From positions 40,211,630-40,275,629 of the forward strand of contig NC_068970.1 of the NCBI RefSeq assembly GCF_016808095.1: DNA of 64,000 bases, read 5' to 3'. A program made the translations under genes and the position numbers. This stretch comes from Vigna angularis. Its lineage: Eukaryota > Streptophyta > Magnoliopsida > Fabales > Fabaceae. Positions 1 to 11,087 of this stretch are shown here, one piece after another; within the stretch, counting starts at the first letter, position 1; each line of letters starts with the position of its first letter. The notes beneath the pieces were generated by a model. It was not told the origin of the DNA. It worked only from the letters and a program-made list of their open reading frames with translations, and made no database searches.

Positions 1-1411
1 CACCTGACTGAGTACCTGTGTTGGACTTTCTGTACAAAATCCACATTTGTCTCGGGTAATCGTTTACAGGGATGCTGTAAACGATTACCACACCCTATTT
101 TGAGCACCCTCACTCATCCCTTGCAGAGGTTGCTCCTCCAACTCATGAGGGGTCACCCCACACTCCCTGGACTCACATGACAACACAAAGCACCCTATCC
201 CAGCACTCAAACACATGGACCAGCCTCAGACAGGTGCAAAACTGACTAAAAGTCAGATTTTTACCCACTGGTGACCCCAGTTCACCTGACTGAGTACCTG
301 TGTTGGAATTTCTGTACAAAATCCCATTTCCTCTCGGGCAATCGTTTACAGGGATGCTGTAAACGATTACCACACCCTATTTTGAGCACCCTCACTCATC
401 CCTTGCAGAGGTTGCTCCTCCAACTCATGAGGGGTCACCCCACACTCCCTGGACTCACATCACATCACCAACCACCCTATCCTACCACTCAAACACATGG
501 ACCAGCCTCAGACAAATGCAGAACTGACTAAAAGTCAGATTTTTGCCCACTGCTGACCCCAGTTCACCTGACTGAGTACCTGTGTTGGACTTTCTGTACA
601 AAGTCACATTTCCTCTCGGGTAATCGTTTACAGGGATGCTGTAAATGATTACCACACCCTATTTTGAGCACCCTCACTCATCCCTTGCAGACCTTGCTCC
701 TCCAACTCATGAGGGGTCACCCCACACTCCCTGGACTCACATCACAACACAAACCACCCTATCCAAGCACTCAAACACCTGGACCAGCCTCAGACAGGTG
801 CAGAACAGCCTAAAAGTCATATTTTTGCCCAATGGTGACCCCAGTTCACCTGACTGAGTACCTGTGTTGGACTTTCTGTACAAAATCACATTTCCTCTCG
901 GGTAATCGTTTACAGGGATGCTGTAAACGATTACCACACCCTATTTTGAGCACCCTCACTCATCCCTTGCAGAGGTTGCTCCTCCAACTCATGAGGGGTC
1001 ACCCCACACTCCCTGGACTCACATCACAACACAAACCACCCTATCCAAGCACTCAAACACCTGGACCAGCCTCAGACATGTGCAGAACAGCCTAAAAGTC
1101 ATATTTTTGCCCAATGGTGACCCCAGTTCACCTGACTGAGTACCTGTGTTGGACTTTCTGTACAAAATCACATTTCCTCTCGGGTAATCGTTTACAGGGA
1201 TGCTGTAAACGATTACCACACCCTATTTTGAGCACCCTCACTCATCCCTTGCAGAGGTTGCTCCTCCAACTCATGAGGGGTCACCCCACACTCCCTGGAC
1301 TCACATCACATCACCAACCACGCTCTCCCACCACTGAAAAACCTGGACCAGCCTCAGACAGGTGCAGAACTGACTAAAAGTCAGATTTTTTGCCAGTGCT
1401 GACCCCTGTTT
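1..1411. repeat. 282-bp tandem satellite, five units, with internal hairpin
   Basis: Five head-to-tail units begin with CACCTGACTGAG at 1, 283, 565, 847 and 1129, a constant 282-bp period. The array is cut by the window's left edge and decays near 1411. Each unit has an inverted repeat GGTAATCGTTTACAG / CTGTAAACGATTACC around a 5-nt GGATG loop, at 55-89, 337-371, 619-653, 901-935 and 1183-1217. The stem is perfect in units 1, 4 and 5; units 2 and 3 each have one mismatch. The 66-99 codon frames inside recur in every unit and look incidental. I do not recognise the satellite. Confidence 0.93.
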
Positions 1412-1693
1412 ACCCATGTTACCCAAAATGACCACTCAAACACCAACATCTTACAAACAAGCCTGCAACTTTCGAGACAAAATAAATTACCATTTTCTAA
1501 AATCCACAAACCCACTACTCATAATAACAATGGTATTGAATAAATAAAATATGACACCAAATCAAACCAAAACTCAAATTTTATTTCATTGAACTAAATC
1601 GGATACATTAAACATTGTTTTCTTAATCTATTTACAATGCTTACAATTATCATTACTTTCCAAATAACATTTTCCATCAACTAAATACACATA

Positions 1694-3235
1694 TCACTCA
1701 TTTTTTATTCTAAGCACTATGGTTCTGGTGTATGGAGTCCTAAATGCTCTTCCCTTGTAACGCCTTCGTGATCCAACCCTAACATACGTCTTCAAAGGTT
1801 GTTCATTTCCGACAATGTCAGTAGGGGAAACAAAACCAGTGTTCACGGATGGTTCTGTACGAGGCACACTTTGTCCAACATCATCTTTATTTTGCCTTCT
1901 TGCCTTCTCTTCAGCCAATTGTGCCTCCAAAGTTGCAACCCTCCTTTTAAGTTCTTCAATTAGAAATTCTTGTTCCTCTAACGCACGCATAAAAGTTTCT
2001 CTTCGAATTCTTTTTTGTTTCTTCTTTCCTCTTGGTTTAGCATCCTTTCTTTTAGGTGTTGGTCTGTATTCCTCCTTATCCTTCGTTGAAGGACCACCAT
2101 AAACATCGTCAACAACCTGAAATTTAACAACACATTACAGATTACACAACTTTTGTCAATATATGAAAACATAACAAAACTTCCGATAACAAACAACTTA
2201 CCAAACCTGTCTCCATACACCGTTTTACAAACTTGTCTCCAACACTTATATTCATCCAATACAATATTCATGGAAATTTCTCAATAGGACCTTTTGGTGG
2301 AACAAAGAGCTCAAAAAACCATACCTAAGACAAATTAATCATCTTAACTTGTAAGAAACTTAAATCAAAAAACAATTAAAGTAATTACATCAAATACTAT
2401 TAATTACCTGCAGCATGTAAACACAACCATCAACGTAAACGTTTGAAATACCTTTGCCTTTCTTCAAGCCTTCTGAAGCTTTGCACAAACTACGTAACAG
2501 AAAACGATAAACTACACTACCCCAACAATAACTACCCAAACCACCTAAGTTGTCAACAAGATTAAACATTACGGGAAACACTTTCCCGCTACGTTTTGGA
2601 AATAAAATCTCACTTATCCCTACAAGGAGGTAAAGGCTACAAAAATGAGAACAAGGTATCTTTTTCTTCTGTTTTCGCATTAGAATTTTGTATATCGAAT
2701 TCAATTCCTTTGTTCCTTTGCCTATGTACTTCACACATTCAGTATTGCCCAGCTCTTCCTTTAAGTTAATATTTGCACCATCTGTACTCAATCCCAACCC
2801 TAAATAAATATCATTTTCATTTATATTCAAAACTTTATTCCCAACTAAAAAACCACTACTACAGTCGTCCCACTTACCCAATAACTCACTCAATATATTT
2901 CTACCTACTTTAACATTCACATTGACATCTAAAAACCACGCAAATGGAGTCCTCGCAATCAATGACCGATGCTCGTCTGTCAATCGTTCGTTCAAAGTAC
3001 ATATATACTTTGTCGAAAAAGAGTGACGAACACTCAACTGCAAAAAACAAAATAAAATCATCAAAAGAACCAAACCTAATAACCCAAGAACCACAACACA
3101 AGGATACCAACCCCAAACCTTAACCCAAACCAAATAAGCATGCTACGAGATGACCAACCCCAATAACCAAGCTACGACATGGAATGGAAAACCACTTACC
3201 TTCGTCGTCGGACAATCGTCACCGGAACTTGCCAT
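1694..3235 (-). pseudogene. DUF1985-like (Ulp1/MULE-associated type) gene, four exons, internal stop
   Basis: Four exons join in phase 0 with GT-AG introns: 3235-3200 (12 codons, ATG start, MASSGDDCPTTK), 3037-2408 (210 codons), 2324-2202 (41 codons) and 2116-1694 (140 codons plus stop), giving a frame of about 403 codons. Exon 2 has the layout I associate with plant DUF1985 domains (LTDEHRSLIARTPFAWFLDV, then a WD and NENDIYLGLGLS stretch). Exon 3 continues with WFFELFVPPKGP. Exon 4 has a basic segment (KPRGKKKQKRIRR) and a heptad-like coiled coil (LEEQEFLIEELKRRVATLEAQL). Codon 19 of exon 3 is TGA (2270-2268), while the frame stays open on both sides. The product is therefore either truncated at about 240 residues or the gene is dead. 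Such genes usually travel in MULE-type transposons with Ulp1 protease domains; no protease domain is seen here. The family assignment is from memory of the motif pattern. Confidence 0.6.
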
Positions 3236-4841
3236 TCAGCACGATAACAGGAGACGAAACTGGACGGAGACAACACCACGCAAACGGAACAAAGTGCAGC
3301 GGCACGAAACGCGACCTTCGACCTCTCAAGAGAACGGACCTTCGTTTCCAATGGAACAGAGAAAGGGCTATTTTAGGATTTTCACTCAAAATAAGGGTTA
3401 CGGTCATAGGTTTTAAAAAAAAATTATTTTTCAAACAAACCAATCAGGTGCCGACACGTGGCGTTGTCAAAATAGTGTTAAAAATACGTTGTTGGAATAT
3501 CGCGGTCCATTAATTTTAGTTTATCTTGGAAAGGTTCACAAGCACATGCAGACCACATCCAACTTGAGCAAGGAGGGGGTTTCACAAATGAAAATCCACG
3601 TTTTGGAGGGCTGCATGACCAACATTTTCCTTCATCCAGCTGCAACGTCTAGCCAAGGAAAGCTCACGGCCTACACTTGGTTTGCATTCCAGCAGCCTGC
3701 ACGCATCTAGCATTCAAACACGGTCCAGCACTCCTTCACGTCCAGCTTGGGAGGTGTCATGGTTGGAGCAGCAAAGACAGCTTGGTTGGAGACAAAGCAG
3801 CAGCTGTTTGATTACGGCCCTATTCTTGGAGGCCAAAAACGGTCCAGCAGCTTAAGTCTAGCACACGTCCATGGAGAAGCACAACCTATGAGCAATTAAA
3901 TGGAAGCAAATCCAGCACCACTTGGTTGGTTGAAAGCTCACGGCCTAGATGCTGTCACGTCCAGGAAGATGCTTCACGTTCCAGCAGCGGCAGCAGCAAG
4001 GAGTGCAGGCAGCAGCAAGAAGAGAAGCGTTCCAGCAACACACAGTAGCTTGGAGGTGCACGGTGATAGTCCAGAAAGATGGGTCTTCTCGGTGCAGCAG
4101 CTGAAGAAGAAGACAAGAAATGGAGGGCCCCACCTTAATTTGCTTTGACAAAAGAGGAGCATTTGACGAAGGAATTCAGGAAGGCAGGGGCTGCTAATGG
4201 GAAACTAAGAAACGGGAAACCGGGCTGGAATACTGGCTGAGATGAAGGAGGAGAAATGGGAGATGGTTCTGAATCTTGGAAATAAAATGGAGAACCAGCA
4301 GCAGAAGGAAGACGGCCTGGGAGGAGGCTCTCGCCTCTTTCTATTCCTCTCTCTTGTGTTTTTATTTTCCAGCAGTAAAAATTGTATAATTTTATTTCTG
4401 AAAGCATGTAATGTTTGGATCAGTTTTACTCGTTTTATTTTTACCTTCAAGAATTTTATTTAAAGTGTTGAATCCTTAAATGAATCTTTTTCATTTTCAG
4501 TCAAGTACTTTTATTTTTTTACTGTCTCTTTTATTTTACCATTTACTATTTTATGCATCGTTAAATTTTATCGTTTCTCAATTTACCGTTTTCCATTTTT
4601 ACCGTCTTTTACTGTTTTGATTTTACTATCTTTAAAATTTACTTCAGTGTTTTTAATTTTGTCTTATTTTAATTCCAGTTTTAATTTATTTTTCCGTAAC
4701 AAAAATCACAAAACCCCCCCTTTTCGTGTTTAATCTGAAACTGAACCACAAATTGGTCCTTGAGAGACGACCTAGGAGTCACTTCCTAGTAACTATACTG
4801 CATTCTTTAATGCACAACTTTTGTGGGAGGTGCGACCCTCT
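3236..4841. other. Unclassified LTR-like sequence
   Basis: No convincing gene. From about 3.5 kb there is a block rich in CAGCAG and TCCAGCA motifs, then a T-rich stretch (4440-4700), ending in a segment around 4735-4840 (TTGGTCCTTGAGAGACGACC; ending near ACCCTCTCAA) that resembles the 3' end of LTRs I associate with Athila-like legume elements. No primer-binding site follows. The sequence passes straight into truncated copia pol at about 4842. The short frames here are not supported as genes. Confidence 0.35.
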
Positions 4842-7800
4842 CAACAACCATCTTGAAGCTTTTGTCTAGTAACGTGACAGTCTATATCAATATGCTTGGT
4901 TCGTTCATGAAAAGTGGGATTTTTGGCAATGTGGATAGCAGAATTGTTGTCACAGTAAACAGAATAAGGGGTCGGACACGGTATATGCAAATCTTTTAAA
5001 AGATATTGCAGCCATTGTAATTCACAAGTTAAGGAAGCTAAAGATCTGTATTCGGCTTCTGAAGAAGACTTGGAAACGGTGGTTTGTTTCTTTGATTTCC
5101 AGGAGATAAGAGCAGTTCCAAGAAAAAACGCAAAAACCAGAGATGGATCTTTTAGTGGTAGCACAGGTAGCCCAATCAGAGTCAGAATAGGCATGAATGC
5201 GGAAGGAGTTATTTGCAGCATATAATAGACCAGAACCAGGAGCATTCTTTAAGTATCTAAGAATCCTCATGGCTTGTTGCATGTGAGGTTGGCGAGGAGT
5301 GGAGATAAACTGACTAAGTTGTTGTACGGCAAAAGTAATGTCAGGCCGTGTATGAGTGAGATAAAGGAGACGACCAATGAGACGCCGATAAGAGGAAGGA
5401 TCAGTGAGAAGAGGGCCGTCATCAGCATGAAGTTTGATAGAAGGATCAGCAGGGGTAGAAGCAGGTTTACAGCCTAACATACCAGCTTCAGAAATTAATT
5501 CAAGACAATATTTTCTTTGATTAATACATATCCCAGCTTGAGATCTAGCAATTTCAAAGCCCAGAAAAAATTTAAGATCTCCAAGATTTTTAATGTGAAA
5601 CTTGAGGTGTAGATGATCTTTGACAGTGGTAATTTCAGACAGATTATTTCCAGAAAGAAGTATATCGTCAACATATACCAGAATAATAGTGATAGCAGAA
5701 GGAGAATGTTTGATAAAAAGAGAGTGGTCGGCAGAGCTTGGTTTAAAACCAAGAGAAAACAACTCAGATGTGAGTTTATGATTCCAGTTTCTACTAGCTT
5801 GTTTTAAACCATAAAGAGACTTTTGAAGTTTGCAGACGAGATTAGGAGTAGATGAACAGAGACCAGGAGGAGGCTTCATATATATTTCTTCAGATAAATC
5901 ACCATGAAGAAAAACATTGTCGACATCCAATTGATGAAGAAACCATTTATTGATGGCAGCAAGAGCAAGAACGAGCCGAACCGTGGTGATTTTAACGACA
6001 GGTGAGAAAGTTTCATAGTAATCCAATCCTTCAGTTTGAGTGTAACCTCTTGCCACTAAACGAGCTTTGTATCGGTCAATAGAGCCATCCGGCTTATGCT
6101 TTATACGATATACCCAACGACAGCTGATAGGTTTCTTACCAGTAGGGAGATTCACCAAAGTCCATGTCTGATTTCTTTCAAGAGCAGCAAGTTCAGAATT
6201 CATAGCCTGTTGCCAACATTCAAACTTGCTAGCTTCTTTAAAGGAAAAACGTACAACTTGAGCAGAAATATTATGACAAAAGGAAGTGTGGTTAGAGGAA
6301 CAATTAGTATAAGAAAGAAACAAATGCATGGGATACGGGGTAGTATGGGTTGGTTGAATTCCAGAAGTAGTACCACCGTAGTAATGATCAAGATAGTTAG
6401 GTTGAGTTTTGTTTCTAAGAGAAATTCTTTGTTCAACAGTGGGAATAATGATACTATCAGAAGTAGGATGAGAAATGTTACTAGGTGAATGATTTGAAGC
6501 AGTGGGAATAGGTAGAACAGTAGGAAAATAAAAGAAAATAACATCAGAATTATCATCATGTGTAGGAGAGGAAGGTGAAGTAGAACAATTTTTATAGGGA
6601 AAAATATATTCATGAAAAATGACATGGCGTGAAAGGATAGTAGAATGTGAATGCAAATCATACAGCACAAACCCTTTGGTTCCAGATTTGTATCCAAGAA
6701 AAATGCATTTAGTACTTCTGGAATCAAGTTTTGTACGTCCTACAGTAGCAGAGCTGGAGTATGATAAGCATCCAAAGACTTTCAGATTTGAAAAATCAGG
6801 TTTGATAGAATAAACTAATTCATAAGGAGATTTATTGTGAAGAAAAGGTGTTGGAAGTCTATTAATAATGTGAATGGCATGTTTTATAGCATAAGACCAA
6901 AAAATGTTAGGAACTTTAGATTGAAAAAGGAGAGAACGACAAACATTAAGAATATGTTGATGCTTCCTTTCAACAATGCCATTTTGTTGAGGAGTAGCAA
7001 CACAAGTAGTTTCATGAAAAATACCTTTAGTAGAATAAAAATCATTAAGAAGAAATTCTTTGCCATTGTTAGATCTTAGAATTTTAAGTGTACAGGAAAA
7101 CTGGTTTTCAGTTAAAAGAATAAATTTTGGAAGTAAGGTTTTAACATCAGATTTGTGTTTCAAAAGAAGAATCCATGTGAAACGACTATAATCATCAACA
7201 ACAGTTAAAAAATATTTGTATCCATCAATAGAAGAAATAGAAAGGGGGCCCCAAATGTCAACATGAATGAGATGAAAGAAACAAGGAGATTTAGTTTTGC
7301 TAACAGAAAATTGAAGACGTTTTTGTTTGGCAAAAGCACAAGCATCACAATCATCAATAGATTGAAAGGAAATATCAGTATATTGAGAGGCTAAAGTTTG
7401 AAAAACTTTATTTGAAGGATGTCCAAGTTTCATGTGCCACAGATTACAAGAATCACTAGAACTATTATGAAAAGCAGAACGAAAAATGTTTAATTCAGAT
7501 GTAGTTGTTGGATTATTGCTAAGAAGATAAAAAAGGCCCTTGTATTTCTTAGCTACTCCAATCGTCTGGTAAGTATCCATCTGCACAATGAGACAGCTAT
7601 TTTGATGAAAAACGATGAGGAAATTATTGGAATGTAATAGTTTAGAAATAGAATTAAGATGAATAGAGAAATTGGGAACAAAAAGAGTATTATGCAAAAT
7701 CAAATTGCCTAAAATGACAGTACCAGAAAATTTAGCAGTAACAAAACTGTGATTTGGTAAACGTATCGAAATAGGAGTGATGGGATGTAAAGAATGAAAA

Positions 7801-7931
7801 AGAAATTTTGAAGAACATATATGATCAGTAGCGCCACTATCTATAATCCAAGAAGAAGAATTAAGTGAAGAAAAAGAACCTGAGGACTGTGGAGTGCATT
7901 GATTAACACTGGCCTCCCTAGTAGTAGGAGA
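4842..7931 (-). pseudogene. Ty1/copia pol (PR-IN-RT-RNase H), damaged and 3'-truncated
   Basis: Domains in order from the right: aspartic protease (WIIDSGATDH, about 7830), GAG-pre-integrase (LWHMKLGHPS), integrase core, reverse transcriptase (LVYVDDILLSGN) and RNase H. Several breaks are visible. A TAA at the gag/pol boundary (about 7932) interrupts what is normally one frame in copia. The second integrase catalytic acidic position reads SNNG instead of SDNG (codon AAC at 7070-7068). A frameshift in a T run near 5120-5126 puts the end of RNase H in another frame. Pol stops at about 4842 inside RNase H, so the last RNase H residues, polypurine tract and 3' LTR are missing. The element is almost certainly immobile. 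Confidence 0.88.
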
Positions 7932-9005
7932 TTAAGACTGTTTCAATAAACCAAGAATGACGTCATACTGATCTTGAGAAAAGGTGCAAGGAATTTGAGT
8001 TTTATCAGCGGAAGAATCAGTGGAGGTGTGTGAAACACCATCAGTCAGGTTGGCAGAAGGATTGAAGATGGCAGAATTAGGTTTGATGATGGGTTTATAA
8101 CCTTGAGGAAGACCATATTTGATCCAGCAATTATCAGAAGTATGATTGGTTCGTTTGCAATGATCGCAATATTTGGAACGACCACCATATTTAGGAATGC
8201 ATCCGCGTCCACGACCAGAAGAAACACCAGGACCATCGGTCTTATAAGGCTTGTACTGAGGATCGTGAGCATTGAAATTGGCCATGGAATCTTGTGGAAT
8301 TTCTGAGGAAGAATTATGAAATTCGCGTTCTTGTTGAAGAATCAAAGAAAAAGTTTTGGTAAGAGTCGGCATGGGTTCCATTAGCATGATTTGAGAACGT
8401 ACAGAAGAGAATTCATCGTTTAACCCACGTAGAAACTTGATTACAGAATCATCACTACGCTCTTGTTGAATCTTGATCAATAATCCACAATTGCAAGGAG
8501 AATGAAAGTCACAGACAAGAATGGTTTGATACAGAGAAAGCTCTTTCCAAATTATTTGAAGACGAGTATAATACTGAGATACAGTGGAATCACCTTGTTT
8601 GCAAGAGTGAAGAGCTTCTTGAAGATCAGCAATACGAAACTTATCACCATGAGAAAAACGTTGAAGGAGATCAGTCCAAATTTCGTAGGCAGATTCCATC
8701 CACATAACGGATTGTTTTATGGGAAGCGTCATGGATCGCGTCAACCAGGAAATCACCATCTTGTTGCAGCATTTCCAGGCTTGGTGAAGGACATCATCAG
8801 TAGGAGGGCAAGAAATAGTACCAAGAACAAAATTTTCTTTATTCTTGGTTTCAAGAGCAACGAGCATATCATGCCACCATTGTTGATAGTTGTTGTCAGA
8901 AAGGAGAGGAGTAACAAGAACAAGAGCTGGGTTCTCACCGGGATGGAGAAACAGAGGATTAGCAGGGTTAGAAAGATAATCGGTGGTGGAAATGGAGAAA
9001 GCCAT
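7932..9005 (-). CDS. gag: Ty1/copia gag (UBN2-type capsid with zinc knuckle)
   Basis: A 357-codon frame begins with ATG only about 25 bp downstream of the primer-binding site (minus sense). The N-terminus (NPLFLHPGENPALVLVTPLL) and DNNYQQWWHDM match the copia-like N-terminal and UBN2-type gag layout. A CCHC knuckle, YCDHCKRTNHTSDNC, lies near residue 280. Gag would form the cytoplasmic particle. It ends at TAA just before the protease, so pol would not be made as the usual fusion. Short copia gag frames can persist by chance, so translation is not implied. Confidence 0.85.
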   Translation of the reverse strand: MAFSISTTDYLSNPANPLFLHPGENPALVLVTPLLSDNNYQQWWHDMLVALETKNKENFVLGTISCPPTDDVLHQAWKCCNKMVISWLTRSMTLPIKQSVMWMESAYEIWTDLLQRFSHGDKFRIADLQEALHSCKQGDSTVSQYYTRLQIIWKELSLYQTILVCDFHSPCNCGLLIKIQQERSDDSVIKFLRGLNDEFSSVRSQIMLMEPMPTLTKTFSLILQQEREFHNSSSEIPQDSMANFNAHDPQYKPYKTDGPGVSSGRGRGCIPKYGGRSKYCDHCKRTNHTSDNCWIKYGLPQGYKPIIKPNSAIFNPSANLTDGVSHTSTDSSADKTQIPCTFSQDQYDVILGLLKQS

Positions 9006-9030
9006 GAGAATAGAACAGAAAAGTATTTGT

Positions 9031-9042
9031 GCTCTGATACCA
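9031..9042 (-). other. Primer-binding site of the copia element (initiator tRNA-Met)
   Basis: Minus strand reads TGGTATCAGAGC, the standard 12-nt iMet primer site, directly against the LTR end at 9043. Confidence 0.9.
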
Positions 9043-9194
9043 TGTAAGTGATCAGAGAAACGAGAAAGAGAAAACTAGAAAGAACAAACTGAAAATGAAT
9101 TGTATTGAAAAAGTTGCAGAAATTACAATAAAACAAAGTATTTATACAGGAAAAAGAAGAAACAACTAAGAAAAGTAAAACGCAGACCGAGCAG
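9043..9194 (-). mobile_element. Copia 5' LTR, truncated (152 bp remain)
   Basis: In plus sense it begins TGTAAGTGATCAGAG, abutting the primer site. It matches the reverse complement of the complete solo LTR at 46810-47177, so about 216 bp are missing. Loss coincides with the start of a family B LTR at 9195 (TGATGG). The rest of the copia LTR does not reappear further right, so the target was lost or rearranged. Confidence 0.82.
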
Positions 9195-9971
9195 TGATGG
9201 ACAAACGCCCGAGAAGCTGACGACCGAAGCTGTGCGAGCTCCTCGAAGCTTCCTCCAGAGAGTGAAGACGCACGGAATGGAAGCGAAGCTCTAGATTGAG
9301 AGCTGACTCGAAGGAAAGCTACTAAACTATGAAGAGAATCAAGAAATCCCTAAGATCTAAGGTTTAAACGGTGGAGATGAAGGAAAATAGAAAAGGTCGA
9401 GAAAACCCTAGCGAAGGCCATAGATCGAAGAACTGTTCGGTGAAGATGAGGTTCTATGGCCAAAAAGGATGAAGTGAGGGGGAAGACGAGGTAGAATGTG
9501 GCTTACAATCGGTGAAAATGGGGAAACGGCAGATCTGAGGTTGGAGACGATGGAACTCTCGAAAGCGAGATTGAGACGCGAAAAAGTGGTGCGGTTCTGT
9601 GCGAGAGTGAAGGAACGAGAAAGAAAATGTGGATGGGCGAGTCTGATGCGCGAAGGGAAAGAAGACGCGTGTACTGACGCCACTGACGCGGATTGGAGCA
9701 ATGGTGATGTTGTGTGATGAGAGAAGCACGGTGGTAGTGGAAAATGAAAGTGAGAGTGGTGCTTGGAAGGTGGCTAGAGGGAGTCTTTGGACTCTCTAGC
9801 CTGACTTTCAAGAGAGAATTGTTTCTATTTCAGAAAACTTAATTCTCATTAATCTCAAAAGTGACAATACAATAGAGGAGCTGGGTATTTATAGTAAAAC
9901 ATGCTCCTTAAGAGCTATGCTAGGAAAGATAAAAATACAAAAGGAAGACTAAGTCAAGTAGGATTCCATCA
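9195..9971 (-). mobile_element. Family B 3' LTR (777 bp)
   Basis: Reads TGATGGACAAACG at the left and GGATTCCATCA at the right (plus sense), the ends of the 850-bp B LTRs at 37692-38541 and 14522-32177. It is 73 bp shorter and differs internally. In minus sense a TATAAATA-like promoter lies near 9890, with a polypurine tract immediately upstream of the LTR. The left flank is AGCAG (9190-9194); the matching right flank is not found because this copy is truncated near 12050. Confidence 0.85.
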
Positions 9972-9985
9972 TGCCCTCCCTCTTA
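9972..9985 (-). other. Polypurine tract of family B
   Basis: Minus strand reads TAAGAGGGAGGGCA, next to the LTR's TGATGG. The wider minus-strand context (GAGGACAAATCTTTTC, then AAGAGGGAGGG) closely parallels the sequence before the CRM-like 3' LTR at 22032. Confidence 0.8.
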
Positions 9986-10070
9986 AGAAAAGATTTGTCC
10001 TCAAATCTGGCAATCGCCTTATGAAGAAGCTCCACACAATCTTTGGGAGCATGGCCATCTTGGAGTGGCC

Positions 10071-11087
10071 TTATTCTTTTAGATCTAGTTTTCTTCCTCC
10101 TGGATCAAACACGAATCTGCAATACACATCAAATATATCTTCGGTTAATATTAATCCAAGAAAGAATTTTTCTTTAAAAACAAGAGAATAAGAACTTCTA
10201 ATACTTTGATTTGTAATCTTCGAAAATTTTAGAAGTCCAAATTCAATTTTATCTTGAGTTAATTGTTTTCTTAAATATAACAATAACTCAAGATTTGAAT
10301 TGTCATATTTTGAAAATGTTTTCATGATAATTGGTTTGAAAGAGAAGTCAAAATTTAAAAAGTAATCAATTATTGAAAAAGAAGTAAAGATTTGGAAACC
10401 TTCCCTTTTAGGTTCCACAGTCTTTGAAAGAATAGGATTTGTCATCAGTAAAAATTTCTCCTTTTCTTTCTTCTCTCTTTCTTGCCTTTTTCTCTTTTCT
10501 TCTTTTCTCTCTTCTTCTCTTCTTAATTCCTCTCTTCTTCTCTCTTCTCTTTTCTCTATTTGTTCTCTCTCTCTCTTCTCTTCTTCTTTCCTTTCTTCCT
10601 TTTCTTTTCTCTCAATCTCTCTTTCTCTTTTCTTATCCTTGATCTCCATAAGTCTTGCCCCAAATTCTAATTCTCTACGAAGAAACCCACGATCATTTAA
10701 ACTCCCAAGAAATAATTTTCCATCATCAATGCAATCCCTAATTAGTTCTAGGTTTCTTTTAATGCTTGAAGGCACAAACTTTCTTCTCATGCAAGCTTTT
10801 AAATCATGCCAATCACGAATGGAGGACTTTCTACCTTTCCTAACATGATATTGTCTTTCATCCCACCACTCACTTGCATGCTCTTCTAACTTAGAGAGAT
10901 ATATGCTAAGGACATAATATTCACTCTCTTCATAAAACCAAGGATTTATTTTATCAATTTCTTTTTCCCAAGCTAGATATGTTAATGCACCTATGTCTTT
11001 ACCAAAGAATGGAAGATTCCTAGCTTGTTTAAACATTTCATCAACATTATCTAACCTAGAAGACCTATATGAACCATAAGAAGACAT
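10071..11087 (-). CDS. Family B gag-like protein with long charged coiled coil
   Basis: 338 codons from ATG at 11087. Residues about 25-130 look like a retrotransposon gag core (LPFFGKDIGALTYLAWEKEIDK, SEWWDERQY, WHDLKACMRRKFVPSS). They parallel, domain by domain, the CRM-like gag at 17593 ([34 protein letters not shown]). Residues about 150-220 are nearly all E, K and R, encoded by a CT-rich stretch on the plus strand and predicted to be a charged coil. The C-terminus ends in FDPGGRK. No zinc knuckle, protease, RT or integrase follows before the polypurine tract, so the element is non-autonomous. This copy is open; the B3 copy (32918-33924) is frameshifted. Confidence 0.75.
   Translation of the reverse strand: MSSYGSYRSSRLDNVDEMFKQARNLPFFGKDIGALTYLAWEKEIDKINPWFYEESEYYVLSIYLSKLEEHASEWWDERQYHVRKGRKSSIRDWHDLKACMRRKFVPSSIKRNLELIRDCIDDGKLFLGSLNDRGFLRRELEFGARLMEIKDKKREREIERKEKEERKEEEKREREQIEKREERRREELRREEERKEEKRKRQEREKKEKEKFLLMTNPILSKTVEPKREGFQIFTSFSIIDYFLNFDFSFKPIIMKTFSKYDNSNLELLLYLRKQLTQDKIEFGLLKFSKITNQSIRSSYSLVFKEKFFLGLILTEDIFDVYCRFVFDPGGRKLDLKE

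Noticed and set aside
173..1377. Repeated 66-99 codon frames on both strands of the first 1.4 kb
   Set aside because: They recur once per 282-bp unit and have no domain or start context; they are satellite composition, not genes.
3900..4463. Short frames of 60-90 codons on both strands
   Set aside because: Overlapping frames in LTR-like, CAG-rich sequence; no recognisable domain.
10439..10642. Plus-strand Ser/Leu/Phe-rich frame opposite the B gag coil
   Set aside because: Antisense shadow of the CT-rich tract that encodes the E/K/R region; the same shadow appears at 33222-33507.
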